A stretch of 64,000 nt of DNA from Hyphomicrobiales bacterium (lineage in GTDB: Bacteria > Pseudomonadota > Alphaproteobacteria > Rhizobiales > Beijerinckiaceae), in the NCBI GenBank assembly GCA_027489955.1, contig JAIXYZ010000002.1, positions 124,001 through 188,000 on the forward strand. The letters run 5' to 3'. Position numbers and translations under genes: made by a program. The notes beneath the pieces were generated by a model that searched no databases, was not told the DNA's origin, and saw only the letters and a program-made list of their open reading frames with translations. This document shows positions 28,721 through 36,964 of this stretch, one piece after another; within the stretch, counting starts at the first letter, position 1, and every line of letters starts with the position of its first letter.

Positions 28721-29637
28721 CGCGAACCCTCCCTCGCCTTCAGCGCCCGCTGGAAGACGATGACGGGCAGCAGGAGCACCGCGAGGAGCACGACCGCGAC
28801 CGCCGAGGACAGCGGCCAGTCCCGGTTGGAGAAGAACTCCGTCCAGAGGACCTTGCCGATCATCAGCGTGTCGGGACCGCCGAGCAGATCGGGGATCACG
28901 AACTCGCCGATGGCGGGGATGAACACGAGCAGGCAGCCGGCGACGATGCCCGGCGCCGCCAGCGGCACGGTGATCGTCCAGAAGCTCTTCCAGGGCGGCG
29001 AGCCGAGATCGGCGGCAGCCTCCAGGAGCGACCGGTCGATGCGCTCCAGGGCTGCGTAGACCGGCAGGACCATGAACGGCAGGTAGGAATAGACCATGCC
29101 GATGAGCACCGCGGCGTCGGTGTTCATGATGCCGAGCGGCGCGTCCGTGAGGCCAAGGCCCTGGGCCACGGCGTCGAGGAACCCTTGAGGCCGCAGGATG
29201 CCGATCCACGCATAGATGCGGATGAGGAACGAGGTCCAGAACGGCAGGATCACCGCGACAAGCAGGGCCGGCTGCCATTGCCGGGGCGCGCGGGCCATCG
29301 CGTAGGCGAGCGGGAAGCCGACCGCGAGGGCGAGCAGCGTGGCGAAGGCGGCCAGCCGGACCGACGAGAGATAGGCGTCGAGATAGAGCGTGTCGGATGC
29401 CAGGAGCGCATAGTTCTCGAAGTCCAGCGCCGACAGGAACGCGCCGAGCCGGGACAGTCCCTCCCAGTGCGGCGCATAGGGCGGGAGCGCCCGGGCGCTG
29501 TCCGACAGCGACATGCGCGCGACGATGGCGAAGGGCGCCAGGAAGAACGCGGCGAGCCAGAGATAGGGGAGCGCCAGCACGAGGACGCGGCCGGCGCGCA
29601 GGCGGCCGCGCTCGCCCGCTACGGGCGGGGCGCTCAC
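28717..29637 (-). CDS. potH: Polyamine-type ABC transporter permease PotH
   Basis: A 306-residue permease: first span LPYLWLAAFFLAPFAIVARM, a periplasmic segment of about 60 residues (ALDFENYALLASDTLYLDAY) typical of PotH/PotB, FWTSFLIRIYAWIGILRPQG in the middle, and the EAA loop LLEAAADLGSPPWKSFWTIT. The GTG start overlaps the stop codon of potG (GTGA). The next gene overlaps it at the other end. It forms the channel with PotI in the inner membrane. Confidence 0.93.
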   Translation of the reverse strand: MSAPPVAGERGRLRAGRVLVLALPYLWLAAFFLAPFAIVARMSLSDSARALPPYAPHWEGLSRLGAFLSALDFENYALLASDTLYLDAYLSSVRLAAFATLLALAVGFPLAYAMARAPRQWQPALLVAVILPFWTSFLIRIYAWIGILRPQGFLDAVAQGLGLTDAPLGIMNTDAAVLIGMVYSYLPFMVLPVYAALERIDRSLLEAAADLGSPPWKSFWTITVPLAAPGIVAGCLLVFIPAIGEFVIPDLLGGPDTLMIGKVLWTEFFSNRDWPLSSAVAVVLLAVLLLPVIVFQRALKAREGSR

Positions 29638-30812
29638 GGGTCGATGAGGACGCCGGCCTCGACGTCCCACCAGAGCCAGACGATGTCGTCCCAGGCGAAG
29701 GGCCGCTCCATGCGGCGGCTGCGATTGGCGATCGCCGCCTTGACGAGCGGGCCATCGTCGCCGCCGACCTTCACCTGCATCATCGTGAAGTCGCCGAGAT
29801 AGGCGATGTCCCAGATTTCGCCGCGCACCTTGTTGACGGTCTGCGGCGGCTCGTCGTGGCCGATGTTGAGCTTCTCCGGCCGCAGCGCCACCAGGGCCGG
29901 CGCGTCCATGCGGGCGCGGCCCTCCTCCTCGTCGATCTCCAGCGTGCCGAAATGGGCCGCCTCGATCCTGACGATGTCGCCGGCAATGCCGGTGACCGTG
30001 CCTTCCGCGACCGTCACGTCGCCGACGAACTCGGCCACGTAGCGGTTGGCCGGCTGCTCGTAGATCTCCTCCGGCGGCGCGACCTGGACGATGCGGCCGT
30101 GATCCATGACCGCGATGCGGTCGGCCATGGTCATCGCCTCGTCCTGGTCGTGGGTGACCATCAGGAAGGTCAGGCCGAGGTCGGCCTGCAGGTCCATCAG
30201 CTCGAACTGGGTGGCCTCGCGCAGCTTGCGGTCGAGGGCGCCGAGCGGCTCGTCGAGGAGCAGGACCTTGGGCCGCTTGGCGAGCGAGCGGGCGAGCGCG
30301 ACGCGCTGGCGCTGGCCGCCGGAAAGCTGGTCGGGCCGCCGCCGGGCGAGGGCCTCCAGGCGCACCAGGGCGAGCATCTCCTCCACGCGGGCCTTGATGT
30401 CGGGGCGGGCCATGCCCTCCTGCTTCAGGCCGAAGGCTATGTTGTCCCACACGCTCATGTGCGGAAACAGCGCATAGGACTGGAACATCATGTTGGTCGG
30501 CCGCCGGTGGGGCGGCATGGCGGTGACGTCCACGCCGTCCAGCAGGATGTCGCCGGAGGTCGGGGCCTCGAAGCCCGCCAGCATGCGCATGAGCGTGGTC
30601 TTGCCGCAGCCGGAGGGGCCGAGCAGGGCGAAGAACTCCTTCGGGTAGATCGACAGGGACAGACGGTCGACCGCCGTCACCTCGCCATAGGCCTTGGTGA
30701 CGGAGCAGAATTCGACGAGCGGCCTGGCTCCCGGCTCGGCCCAGGGCGCGCAGGTCCGGCGGACGCTGCCGACGGACCTGCGCGCCGCCTTGCGGGCGGT
30801 GCGCTGGTTCAT
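29634..30812 (-). CDS. potG: Polyamine-type ABC transporter ATP-binding protein PotG
   Basis: A 392-residue ATPase: Walker A GPSGCGKTT (about residue 67), signature LSGGQRQRVALARSL, Walker B VLLLDEPLGALD, switch THDQDEAM, then a C-terminal TOBE/OB regulatory region of about 110 residues (VRGEIWDIAYLGDFTMMQV). This is the PotA/PotG layout. An N-terminal extension of about 30 basic residues precedes the ABC domain; a later start is possible. It lies 10 bp after potF. Confidence 0.93.
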   Translation of the reverse strand: MNQRTARKAARRSVGSVRRTCAPWAEPGARPLVEFCSVTKAYGEVTAVDRLSLSIYPKEFFALLGPSGCGKTTLMRMLAGFEAPTSGDILLDGVDVTAMPPHRRPTNMMFQSYALFPHMSVWDNIAFGLKQEGMARPDIKARVEEMLALVRLEALARRRPDQLSGGQRQRVALARSLAKRPKVLLLDEPLGALDRKLREATQFELMDLQADLGLTFLMVTHDQDEAMTMADRIAVMDHGRIVQVAPPEEIYEQPANRYVAEFVGDVTVAEGTVTGIAGDIVRIEAAHFGTLEIDEEEGRARMDAPALVALRPEKLNIGHDEPPQTVNKVRGEIWDIAYLGDFTMMQVKVGGDDGPLVKAAIANRSRRMERPFAWDDIVWLWWDVEAGVLIDP

Positions 30813-30822
30813 GATGACCGGT

Positions 30823-31920
30823 CTAGCGGCCGGTCTTCACACGGGTCCACAGCCGGTTGACGGTGCGCTGGGTGCGCTCGTCGTAGGGCGTGATCGTGTA
30901 GAGCCGGGCGATGACGTCGGGCTTGGGATAGATGCCCGGATCGTTGAGGACGGCCGGGTCGAGATGCTTCTGCGCCGCGAGGTTTCCGGACGCGTACTGG
31001 ATGAAGTTGGAGTTCTTCGCCGCGACCTCGGGACGGTTGACGAAGTCGATGAACTTCAGCGCGGCCTCCTTGTTGGCCGCGTCCGCCGGGATGACCAGCG
31101 AGTCGAACCACATCAGCGCGCCTTCCTTCGGGATCGCGTAGGCGATCTCGACGCCGGCATTGGCCTCCTTGGCGCGCTTGCGCGCCTGGAGGATGTCGCC
31201 GGAATAGCCGACCGCCAGGCAGATATCGCCGTTGGCGAGCGCGGTGATGTATTCGGAGGAGTGGAACTTGCGGATGTGCGGGCGGATCTTCTGCAGGAGC
31301 TGGGACGCCTTCGTGAGGTCCGCCTCCTTCTTGGAATCCGGGTCGAGGCCGAGATAGCGCAGGGCGGCCGGGAACATCTCCTCGGTGGCGTCCAGGACAT
31401 GGACGCCGCAATCGGCGAGCTTGGACAGCTTGGCGGGATCGAACACGATGCTCCAGCTGTCGACCGGCGCGTCGCCGAGCCGCTGCTTCACCTTGGCGAC
31501 ATTGTAGCCGATGCCGGTCGTGCCCCACATGTAGTTCACGGCGAACCTGTTGCCGGAATCGTACTTGGCGAGCCGCCCGGTGATCTCCGGCCACATGTGC
31601 TGGAGGTTCGGCACCCTGGCGCGGTCGATCTCGGCATAGAGCTTGAGCGGGATGTGCCGCGGCAGGAACGAGGCCGTGACGACGATGAGGTCGTAGCCCG
31701 TCTTGCCGGCGAGCAGCTTGGTGTCCACCGTCTCCATCTGGTCGAACGTGTCGTAGACGACCTTGACGCCCGTCTCCTTGCTGAACTCCTCCAGCACCGC
31801 CGGATCGACGTAATCCGACCAGTTGAAGATCTTCAATTCCGGCTGCTGGGCGAGGGCATGGCTGGCGGGAAGGACGAGGGACGCCGCGATCGCGGCGCCG
31901 GCGACGAACTTGCGGACCAT
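30823..31920 (-). CDS. potF: Polyamine-type periplasmic binding protein PotF
   Basis: A 365-residue periplasmic receptor with a signal peptide (MVRKFVAGAAIAASLVLPAS then HALAQQ). Family features include LKIFNWSDYVDPAVLEEFSK, VVYDTFDQMETVDTKLLAGK, YMWGTTGIGYN and KEGALMWFDSLVIPADA. These match PotF/PotD receptors. The ATG with GGAGG at 5 bp spacing is used, and a GTG two codons earlier would overlap that site. Putrescine specificity (PotF over PotD) is suggested by gene order only. A hairpin lies in the leader. Confidence 0.93.
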   Translation of the reverse strand: MVRKFVAGAAIAASLVLPASHALAQQPELKIFNWSDYVDPAVLEEFSKETGVKVVYDTFDQMETVDTKLLAGKTGYDLIVVTASFLPRHIPLKLYAEIDRARVPNLQHMWPEITGRLAKYDSGNRFAVNYMWGTTGIGYNVAKVKQRLGDAPVDSWSIVFDPAKLSKLADCGVHVLDATEEMFPAALRYLGLDPDSKKEADLTKASQLLQKIRPHIRKFHSSEYITALANGDICLAVGYSGDILQARKRAKEANAGVEIAYAIPKEGALMWFDSLVIPADAANKEAALKFIDFVNRPEVAAKNSNFIQYASGNLAAQKHLDPAVLNDPGIYPKPDVIARLYTITPYDERTQRTVNRLWTRVKTGR

Positions 31921-31938
31921 CCGCACCTCCTAGACGGG

Positions 31939-31959
31939 CCGGCGCGCCTGGCGCGCCGG
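31939..31959 (-). promoter_or_regulatory. GC hairpin in the potF leader
   Basis: CCGGCGCGCC-T-GGCGCGCCGG is a perfect inverted repeat ending about 18 bp before the potF start and next to its ribosome binding site. It could limit translation or be a duplex binding site. High GC content makes short perfect repeats less surprising, so weight is low. Confidence 0.3.
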
Positions 31960-32024
31960 GTTCACCACGGGACGGGCAAGAAAAGGGTCCGAGGACAGCG
32001 AATGTTAATCGCCGAAAATCGTGA

Positions 32025-32049
32025 AAAGTGCCTGCCGCATCGGCACTTT
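32025..32049 (+). promoter_or_regulatory. Leader hairpin before the MetE-like gene
   Basis: AAAGTGCC and GGCACTTT form a perfect 8-bp stem around a 9-nt loop, about 75 bp before the start codon of the MetE-like gene, next to a comparatively AT-rich stretch that probably holds the promoter. It does not match a cobalamin or SAM riboswitch that I can recognise. Confidence 0.3.
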
Positions 32050-32124
32050 GGCCCATAGCGCGGCGGAGGGCGTCCATGCTTGAACCGGGCGCGTAGAACG
32101 GTGCGAAACCGACGGGAGGACGCC

Positions 32125-33156
32125 ATGCTTCAGACCACCATCGCGGGGAGCCTGCCCAAGCCGGCCTGGCTTGCCGAGCCGGCCCGCCTCTGGGCGCCGT
32201 GGAAGCTGGAGGGCGAGGCGCTGGCGCAGGCCAAGATCGACGCGACCGTGCTGGCCATCAAGATGCAGGAGGATGCCGGCATCGACATCGTCGGCGACGG
32301 CGAGCAGGCCCGGGTGCATTTCGTCCACGGCTTCCTGGCCAATCTGGACGGCATCGACTTCGCCAAGAAGACGATCATGGGCATCCGCAACAACCGCTAC
32401 GAGGCCGAGGTGCCGACCGTGACCGGGCCGATCCGGCGCAAGGGTTCGGTCCACGGAGCCGAGGCGCGGGCGGCCCGCGCCCACCGCAAGGGCAAGCTGA
32501 AATTCACCCTGCCCGGCCCCATGACCATCGTCGACACGATCGCCGACGAGCATTACGGCCGCCGCGAGGACCTCGCCATGGCCTTCGCCGAGGCGCTGAA
32601 CGAGGAGGCGCGGGAGCTGGAGGCGATCGGCATCGACACGATCCAGTTCGACGAGCCGGCCTTCAACGTCTACATGCCGCAGGTGGCCGAATGGGGCATG
32701 GCGACGCTGGAACATGCGGCCCGGGGCCTGACCTGCACCACCGCCGTCCACATTTGCTACGGCTACGGCATCAAGGCCAATATCGACTGGAAGCAGTCTC
32801 TGGGCGGCGAGTGGCGGCAATACGAGGACACGTTCCCCGTGATCGCCCGCAGCGCCATCCAGCAGGTCTCGCTGGAATGCCGCAACAGCCGCGTTCCCAT
32901 CGATCTCATCCGCCTTCTGGACGGCAAGGACGTGCTGGTGGGCGCCATCGACGTGGCGAGCGACCACGTGGAGACGCCGGAGGAGGTCGCCGCGACGATC
33001 CGCGAGGCGCTGAAATACGTGGCGCCGGACAAGCTCTTCCCCTGCACCAATTGCGGCATGGCGCCGATGGGCTTCGACACCGCCTATGGCAAGCTCGCGG
33101 CCCTTTCGCAGGGCGCCGCGATCGTACGCAAGGAACTGCGGCAGCCGCGGGCGTAA
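32125..33156 (+). CDS. Cobalamin-independent methionine synthase C-terminal-like methyltransferase (MetE core, short form)
   Basis: A 343-residue protein equal to the C-terminal catalytic half of MetE, without the N-terminal folate half. The zinc ligands of the family are present: His209 and Cys211 (VHICYGYG), Glu251 (SLECRN) and Cys310 (CTNCGMAP). IQFDEPAF near 174 is the homocysteine-side motif. Short MetE-like enzymes transfer methyl groups from a carrier, methylcobalamin in some archaeal and bacterial cases, to homocysteine. The donor here is unknown, and no DUF1852 partner is adjacent. Start set by GGGAGGA. Confidence 0.87.
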   Translation: MLQTTIAGSLPKPAWLAEPARLWAPWKLEGEALAQAKIDATVLAIKMQEDAGIDIVGDGEQARVHFVHGFLANLDGIDFAKKTIMGIRNNRYEAEVPTVTGPIRRKGSVHGAEARAARAHRKGKLKFTLPGPMTIVDTIADEHYGRREDLAMAFAEALNEEARELEAIGIDTIQFDEPAFNVYMPQVAEWGMATLEHAARGLTCTTAVHICYGYGIKANIDWKQSLGGEWRQYEDTFPVIARSAIQQVSLECRNSRVPIDLIRLLDGKDVLVGAIDVASDHVETPEEVAATIREALKYVAPDKLFPCTNCGMAPMGFDTAYGKLAALSQGAAIVRKELRQPRA

Positions 33157-33181
33157 GGCACCGACCCGCGTCGGCCGGCCC

Positions 33182-34096
33182 TTACCGTCCCGGCCGGCGG
33201 ATCGCGGCGGCGGCCGCGCGGTGCAGATGGGCGTGGCGGCGGGCGAGCCGCTCGACGTCATGGTCGTACCCGCCGCCGATGACGCCGGTGACGGGCCGCC
33301 CCTGCCTGAGGCATGTCTCGATGACATAGGCGTCGCGGCGGGCGAGCCCCTCGTCCGTGAGCGCCAGCCGGCCCAGCCGGTCGTCGCGATGGGGGTCGAC
33401 CCCCGCATTGTAGAAGACGAGGTCGGGCCGGGTGCGGCTCAGGAGACCCGGCAGCGTGTCCTCAAGGACCGCCAGGTAGTCCTCGTCCTCCATGCGGTCG
33501 GGCAGGTCGATGTCGAGATCGCTCGCTGCCCGGCGGACCGGATAGTTCTTTTCCCCGTGCATGGAGAAGGTGAAGACCCTGGGATCGTTCTCGAAGATGA
33601 ACGCCGTGCCGTCGCCCTGGTGGACGTCGCAATCCACCACGAGGATGCGGTCGACCGCGCCCTCCGCCAGCAGCACGGCCGCCGCCACGGCCACATCGTT
33701 GAAGGTGCAGAACCCGGCGCCGTAATCGCGGGCAGCGTGGTGGCTTCCGCCGGCCGTGTTGCAGGCAATGCCGTTCGCCAGGGCAAGGCGGGCCGCCAGC
33801 AGCGTTCCGGCCGTCGCCGCCCGGGCGCGTAAGGACACCGAGGGGGTCATGGGCAGGCCGATGCGCCGCTCCGCCTCGCGCGACAGGTTCGCGTCGAACA
33901 CGGCCTGCACGTAATCGGGCGCGTGGGCGGCCGTCACGAGATCGAAGGAGGCGACGTCCGGCTCGATGAACCCGCCCTCGCGCACGATCCCCTCCCGCAG
34001 GAGGACGCGGGCCAGAGCCGAGTACTTCCCCATGGGAAAGCGATGGCCTTCCGGGATCTCGGCGCGGTAGGCGGGATGATGGACGACCGAAAGCAT
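33182..34096 (-). CDS. Histone-deacetylase-family zinc amidohydrolase
   Basis: A 304-residue deacetylase-fold enzyme. Active-site motifs are intact: GGSHHAARDYGAGFCTFND (His119-His120), zinc ligands Asp157 and His159 in DCDVHQGDGT, Asp234 in YNAGVDPH, and the GGGYDHD loop near the C-terminus. HRFPMGKY at the N-terminus resembles the short class IV-like bacterial group. Bacterial members remove acetyl groups from small molecules, polyamines or proteins. The pot genes lie 1.3 kb away, but any polyamine role is speculation. The promoter region is shared with the SOS-boxed radical SAM gene. Confidence 0.9.
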   Translation of the reverse strand: MLSVVHHPAYRAEIPEGHRFPMGKYSALARVLLREGIVREGGFIEPDVASFDLVTAAHAPDYVQAVFDANLSREAERRIGLPMTPSVSLRARAATAGTLLAARLALANGIACNTAGGSHHAARDYGAGFCTFNDVAVAAAVLLAEGAVDRILVVDCDVHQGDGTAFIFENDPRVFTFSMHGEKNYPVRRAASDLDIDLPDRMEDEDYLAVLEDTLPGLLSRTRPDLVFYNAGVDPHRDDRLGRLALTDEGLARRDAYVIETCLRQGRPVTGVIGGGYDHDVERLARRHAHLHRAAAAAIRRPGR

Positions 34097-34174
34097 GGAC
34101 AGCCCGAAAGGTAGGGTCGCTGCCTGCCTGCGGCAATCGGGAGCGCGATTTCTGATCCGAAGCACTGGATACGG

Positions 34175-34189
34175 GAACGAAAATAGAAC
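34175..34189. promoter_or_regulatory. Alphaproteobacterial SOS (LexA) box, GAAC-N7-GAAC
   Basis: A perfect GAAC-GAAAATA-GAAC, the direct-repeat LexA operator known from alphaproteobacteria (GTTC-N7-GTTC read on the other strand). It ends 41 bp before the radical SAM start codon and 78 bp before the divergent deacetylase. A second, one-mismatch copy (GTTC-N7-GATC) lies at 34199-34213. Because the downstream genes are DNA-repair candidates, the match is unlikely to be accidental. Confidence 0.7.
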
Positions 34190-34230
34190 ATAGTCCGTGT
34201 TCACGTTTTGATCCCGACGGGTGCCCCGCC

Positions 34231-35457
34231 ATGGACGACGCGCTCAAGGCCAAGCTCGCGATCCTCGCCGATGCGGCGAAATACGATGCCTCGTGCGCCT
34301 CGTCCGGGTCCGAGAAGCGGCATTCCGGCGACGGCAAGGGCATCGGCTCCACCGAGGGGATGGGCATCTGCCACAGCTACACGCCCGACGGGCGCTGCGT
34401 GTCGCTGCTGAAGATCCTGCTCACCAATGCCTGCGCCTTCGACTGCCTCTATTGCATCAACCGCGCCTCCTCGAACGTGAAGCGGGCGCGGTTCACGGTG
34501 GACGAGGTGGTCCAGCTCACGCTCGACTTCTACCGGCGCAACTATATCGAGGGCCTGTTCCTGTCCTCCGGCATCATCCGCAGCCCGGACTACACGATGG
34601 AGCAAGTCGTGCAGGTCGCCCGCAACCTGCGGCTCGATCACGGTTTCCGCGGCTATATCCACCTCAAGACCATTCCCGATGCCGATCCGGGCCTGCTCGC
34701 GGAGGCGGGCCTCTATGCCGACCGGCTGAGCATCAACATCGAGGTTCCGACGGAGGCGAGCCTGGCGACGCTCGCGCCGGAGAAGGACACGGGGTCGATC
34801 AAGCGGTCCATGGGCCGGCTGCGGCTGCGGATCGACGAGGCGAAGGCCGAGCGCAAGGCGCCGCGCTTCGCCCCGGCCGGCCAGTCGACGCAGATGATCG
34901 TGGGCGCGGACGGAACCGACGACCGCACGATCATCACCACGAGCGCCAACCTCTACGGGTCTTACGGTCTCAAGCGCGTCTATTATTCGGCCTTCAGCCC
35001 GATCCCCGACGCGCCCAAATCGCTGCCCCTGAAGCCGGCGCCGCTGATGCGCGAGCACCGGCTCTACCAGGCCGACTGGCTGATGCGGTTCTACGGCTTC
35101 GGCGCGGACGAGATTTTCGCCGGATCGGACGGCATGCTGCCGCTGGAAATGGACCCCAAGCTCGCCTGGGCCCTGCGCCACCGGGAGCATTTTCCCCTCG
35201 ACGTCAACCGCGCGGGGCGGGACTGGCTGCTGCGGGTGCCGGGCCTGGGCACCAAGAGCGTCAAGGCGATCCTGTCGGCGCGGCGCGTGCGCACGCTGCG
35301 CTTCGACGACCTGGCGCGCCTGCGGGTGCCGCTGCGGACGGTGGCGCCGTTCGTCGTTACGCCCGACCACCGGCCGCGCGACCTCGACCGGCTCGACCTG
35401 GCGCGCAGGCTCGCGCCAAAGCCGCGCCAGATGAGCCTGGACCTCGGCCATGTTTGA
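34231..35457 (+). CDS. Putative DNA modification/repair radical SAM protein
   Basis: A 408-residue protein with the radical SAM cluster motif C68-x3-C72-x2-C75 (NACAFDCLYCINRAS). The N-terminus has the conserved KYDASCASSG and GICHSYTPDGRCVSLLKILL. Near residue 330 a helix-hairpin-helix (LLRVPGLGTKSVKAILSARR) suggests DNA binding. This is the family annotated as a putative DNA modification/repair radical SAM protein, almost always paired with the TIGR03915-type protein, as here with an 8-bp overlap. Its reaction is unknown. An SOS-type box lies just upstream, so damage-induced expression is likely. Confidence 0.9.
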   Translation: MDDALKAKLAILADAAKYDASCASSGSEKRHSGDGKGIGSTEGMGICHSYTPDGRCVSLLKILLTNACAFDCLYCINRASSNVKRARFTVDEVVQLTLDFYRRNYIEGLFLSSGIIRSPDYTMEQVVQVARNLRLDHGFRGYIHLKTIPDADPGLLAEAGLYADRLSINIEVPTEASLATLAPEKDTGSIKRSMGRLRLRIDEAKAERKAPRFAPAGQSTQMIVGADGTDDRTIITTSANLYGSYGLKRVYYSAFSPIPDAPKSLPLKPAPLMREHRLYQADWLMRFYGFGADEIFAGSDGMLPLEMDPKLAWALRHREHFPLDVNRAGRDWLLRVPGLGTKSVKAILSARRVRTLRFDDLARLRVPLRTVAPFVVTPDHRPRDLDRLDLARRLAPKPRQMSLDLGHV

Positions 35458-36895
35458 GGCGCAGCTTTCCTCTCCCACCGACTGGGACGGCTGGCGGGGC
35501 ACGGCGCGGCGGCTGATGGCCGCCGGCGTCGCACCCGGCCAGGTCGCCTGGTCGGTCGAGGGCGAGGGCGGCGGTCATCTGTTCGGCGCGCACGCCCTGC
35601 CGCCGCCTCCGCCCGGACCGATGCCCGAATTCCGCGTCCCGCGGGCCTTCATCCCGCTGGCGGAGACGGTCATCCTCCACCGCGATCCCGCGCGGTTCGT
35701 GCTGCTCCACGCCCTCCTGCTGCGCCTGCAGGACGAGCCGCGCCTGCTCGAGGTCGCGTCCGATGCCGACGTTGCGCGGCTCGAGTCCATGGCGCGCAGC
35801 GTGCGGCGCGACCAGCACAAGATGAAAGCGTTCGTCCGCTTCCGGGAGATCGCGGATGACGGGCGACCGCGCTTCGTGGCGTGGTTCGAGCCCGACCATC
35901 ACATCGTCGAGGCGACCGCGCCGTTCTTCCAGCGCCGCTTCGCCGCGATGCGCTTCACCATCCTGACGCCGGACAGGTGCGCCGACTGGGATGGCCAGGC
36001 GATGCGCTTCGCGCCCGGGGTCGGGCGGGAACTCGCGCCGGCCGAGGACCGGCTCGAGGATGCCTGGCGGGTCTATTACGCCTCGATCTTCAATCCGGCC
36101 CGGCTGAAGGTCGCGATGATGCGCTCGGAAATGCCGAAGAAATACTGGGGGAACCTGCCGGAGGCGCCGCTCATTCCCGCTCTGATCGCCTCGTCGCGCG
36201 CCAGGACCGACACCATGATCGAGAAAGCCCCCACCGACCCCAAGCCCAACCGCCATCGCCCCGCCCCGGTGGCGGCCGCTCCCGCGCCAGAGGCCGGGAC
36301 CATCGCCGCCCTGCGCGCGGACGCCGCCGGCTGCCGGGCCTGCCCGCTCTGGGCGCCCGCGACGCAGACCGTGTTCGGCGAGGGGCCGGACGGGGCGCGG
36401 GTCGTCTTCGTCGGCGAGCAGCCCGGCGACCGGGAGGACCTGGCGGGCCGGCCCTTTGTCGGGCCGGCGGGCCAGCTCTTCGACCGCGCGCTCGACGAGC
36501 TCGGCATCGACCGGTTGAAGGTCTATGTCACGAATGCGGTGAAGCACTTCAAATTCGAGCCGCGCGGCAAGCTGCGGCTGCACAAGACGCCCGCCGCGGG
36601 CGAAGTGCGGGCGTGCCGCCCCTGGCTGGAGCGGGAGCTGGACCTGATCCGCCCGGACCTCGTGGTCGCCATGGGCGCGACGGCGGTAACGTCCCTGTTC
36701 GGCAAGTCGATGGCGATCGGCAAGAGCCGCGGGGCGCTGCTGGACCTCCCCGCCGGCCCGAAGGCCCTGGTCACGGTCCATCCGTCCTACCTGCTGCGGG
36801 TGGACGACGCCTACAAGGCCGCGGAATATGCGCGGTTCCTGGAGGATCTGCGGCTGGCGCTTCCCTTCCTCCTGGACGCGCGAAAGGCCGCGTGA
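35450..36895 (+). CDS. UdgX-type uracil-DNA-binding protein fused to a TIGR03915-type domain
   Basis: A 481-residue fusion. Residues 1-250 are the TIGR03915-type putative DNA repair region (RSVRRDQHKMKAFVRFREI, WFEPDHHIVEATAPFFQRRF, YYASIFNPARLK). After an Ala/Pro linker (260-282), residues 290-475 are UdgX, a family 4-like uracil-DNA glycosylase fold: Cys295/Cys298 for the Fe-S cluster, motif GEQPGDRED (322-330), HPSYLLR (444-450). The UdgX-specific loop reads KLRLH with His378 in place of the usual KRRIH; this His forms the covalent link to uracil in studied UdgX. Overlaps the radical SAM gene by 8 bp. Confidence 0.92.
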   Translation: MFEAQLSSPTDWDGWRGTARRLMAAGVAPGQVAWSVEGEGGGHLFGAHALPPPPPGPMPEFRVPRAFIPLAETVILHRDPARFVLLHALLLRLQDEPRLLEVASDADVARLESMARSVRRDQHKMKAFVRFREIADDGRPRFVAWFEPDHHIVEATAPFFQRRFAAMRFTILTPDRCADWDGQAMRFAPGVGRELAPAEDRLEDAWRVYYASIFNPARLKVAMMRSEMPKKYWGNLPEAPLIPALIASSRARTDTMIEKAPTDPKPNRHRPAPVAAAPAPEAGTIAALRADAAGCRACPLWAPATQTVFGEGPDGARVVFVGEQPGDREDLAGRPFVGPAGQLFDRALDELGIDRLKVYVTNAVKHFKFEPRGKLRLHKTPAAGEVRACRPWLERELDLIRPDLVVAMGATAVTSLFGKSMAIGKSRGALLDLPAGPKALVTVHPSYLLRVDDAYKAAEYARFLEDLRLALPFLLDARKAA

Positions 36896-36906
36896 CGCGG
36901 CCTTTC
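36882..36906 (+). terminator. Intrinsic terminator with the udgX stop codon in its loop
   Basis: GAAAGGCCGCG-TGA-CGCGGCCTTTC is a perfect 11-bp stem whose 3-nt loop is the TGA stop codon of the UdgX fusion. It ends in TTTC, the AAAGG/CCTTT form seen in many alphaproteobacterial terminators. It ends the repair operon and shields it from the convergent KGG gene. Confidence 0.75.
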
Positions 36907-36964
36907 CAGTCCATCCGGTCCGACGAGCGAGCCCTTGGCCGACGCCGGCATCCGACGGTTCGGT

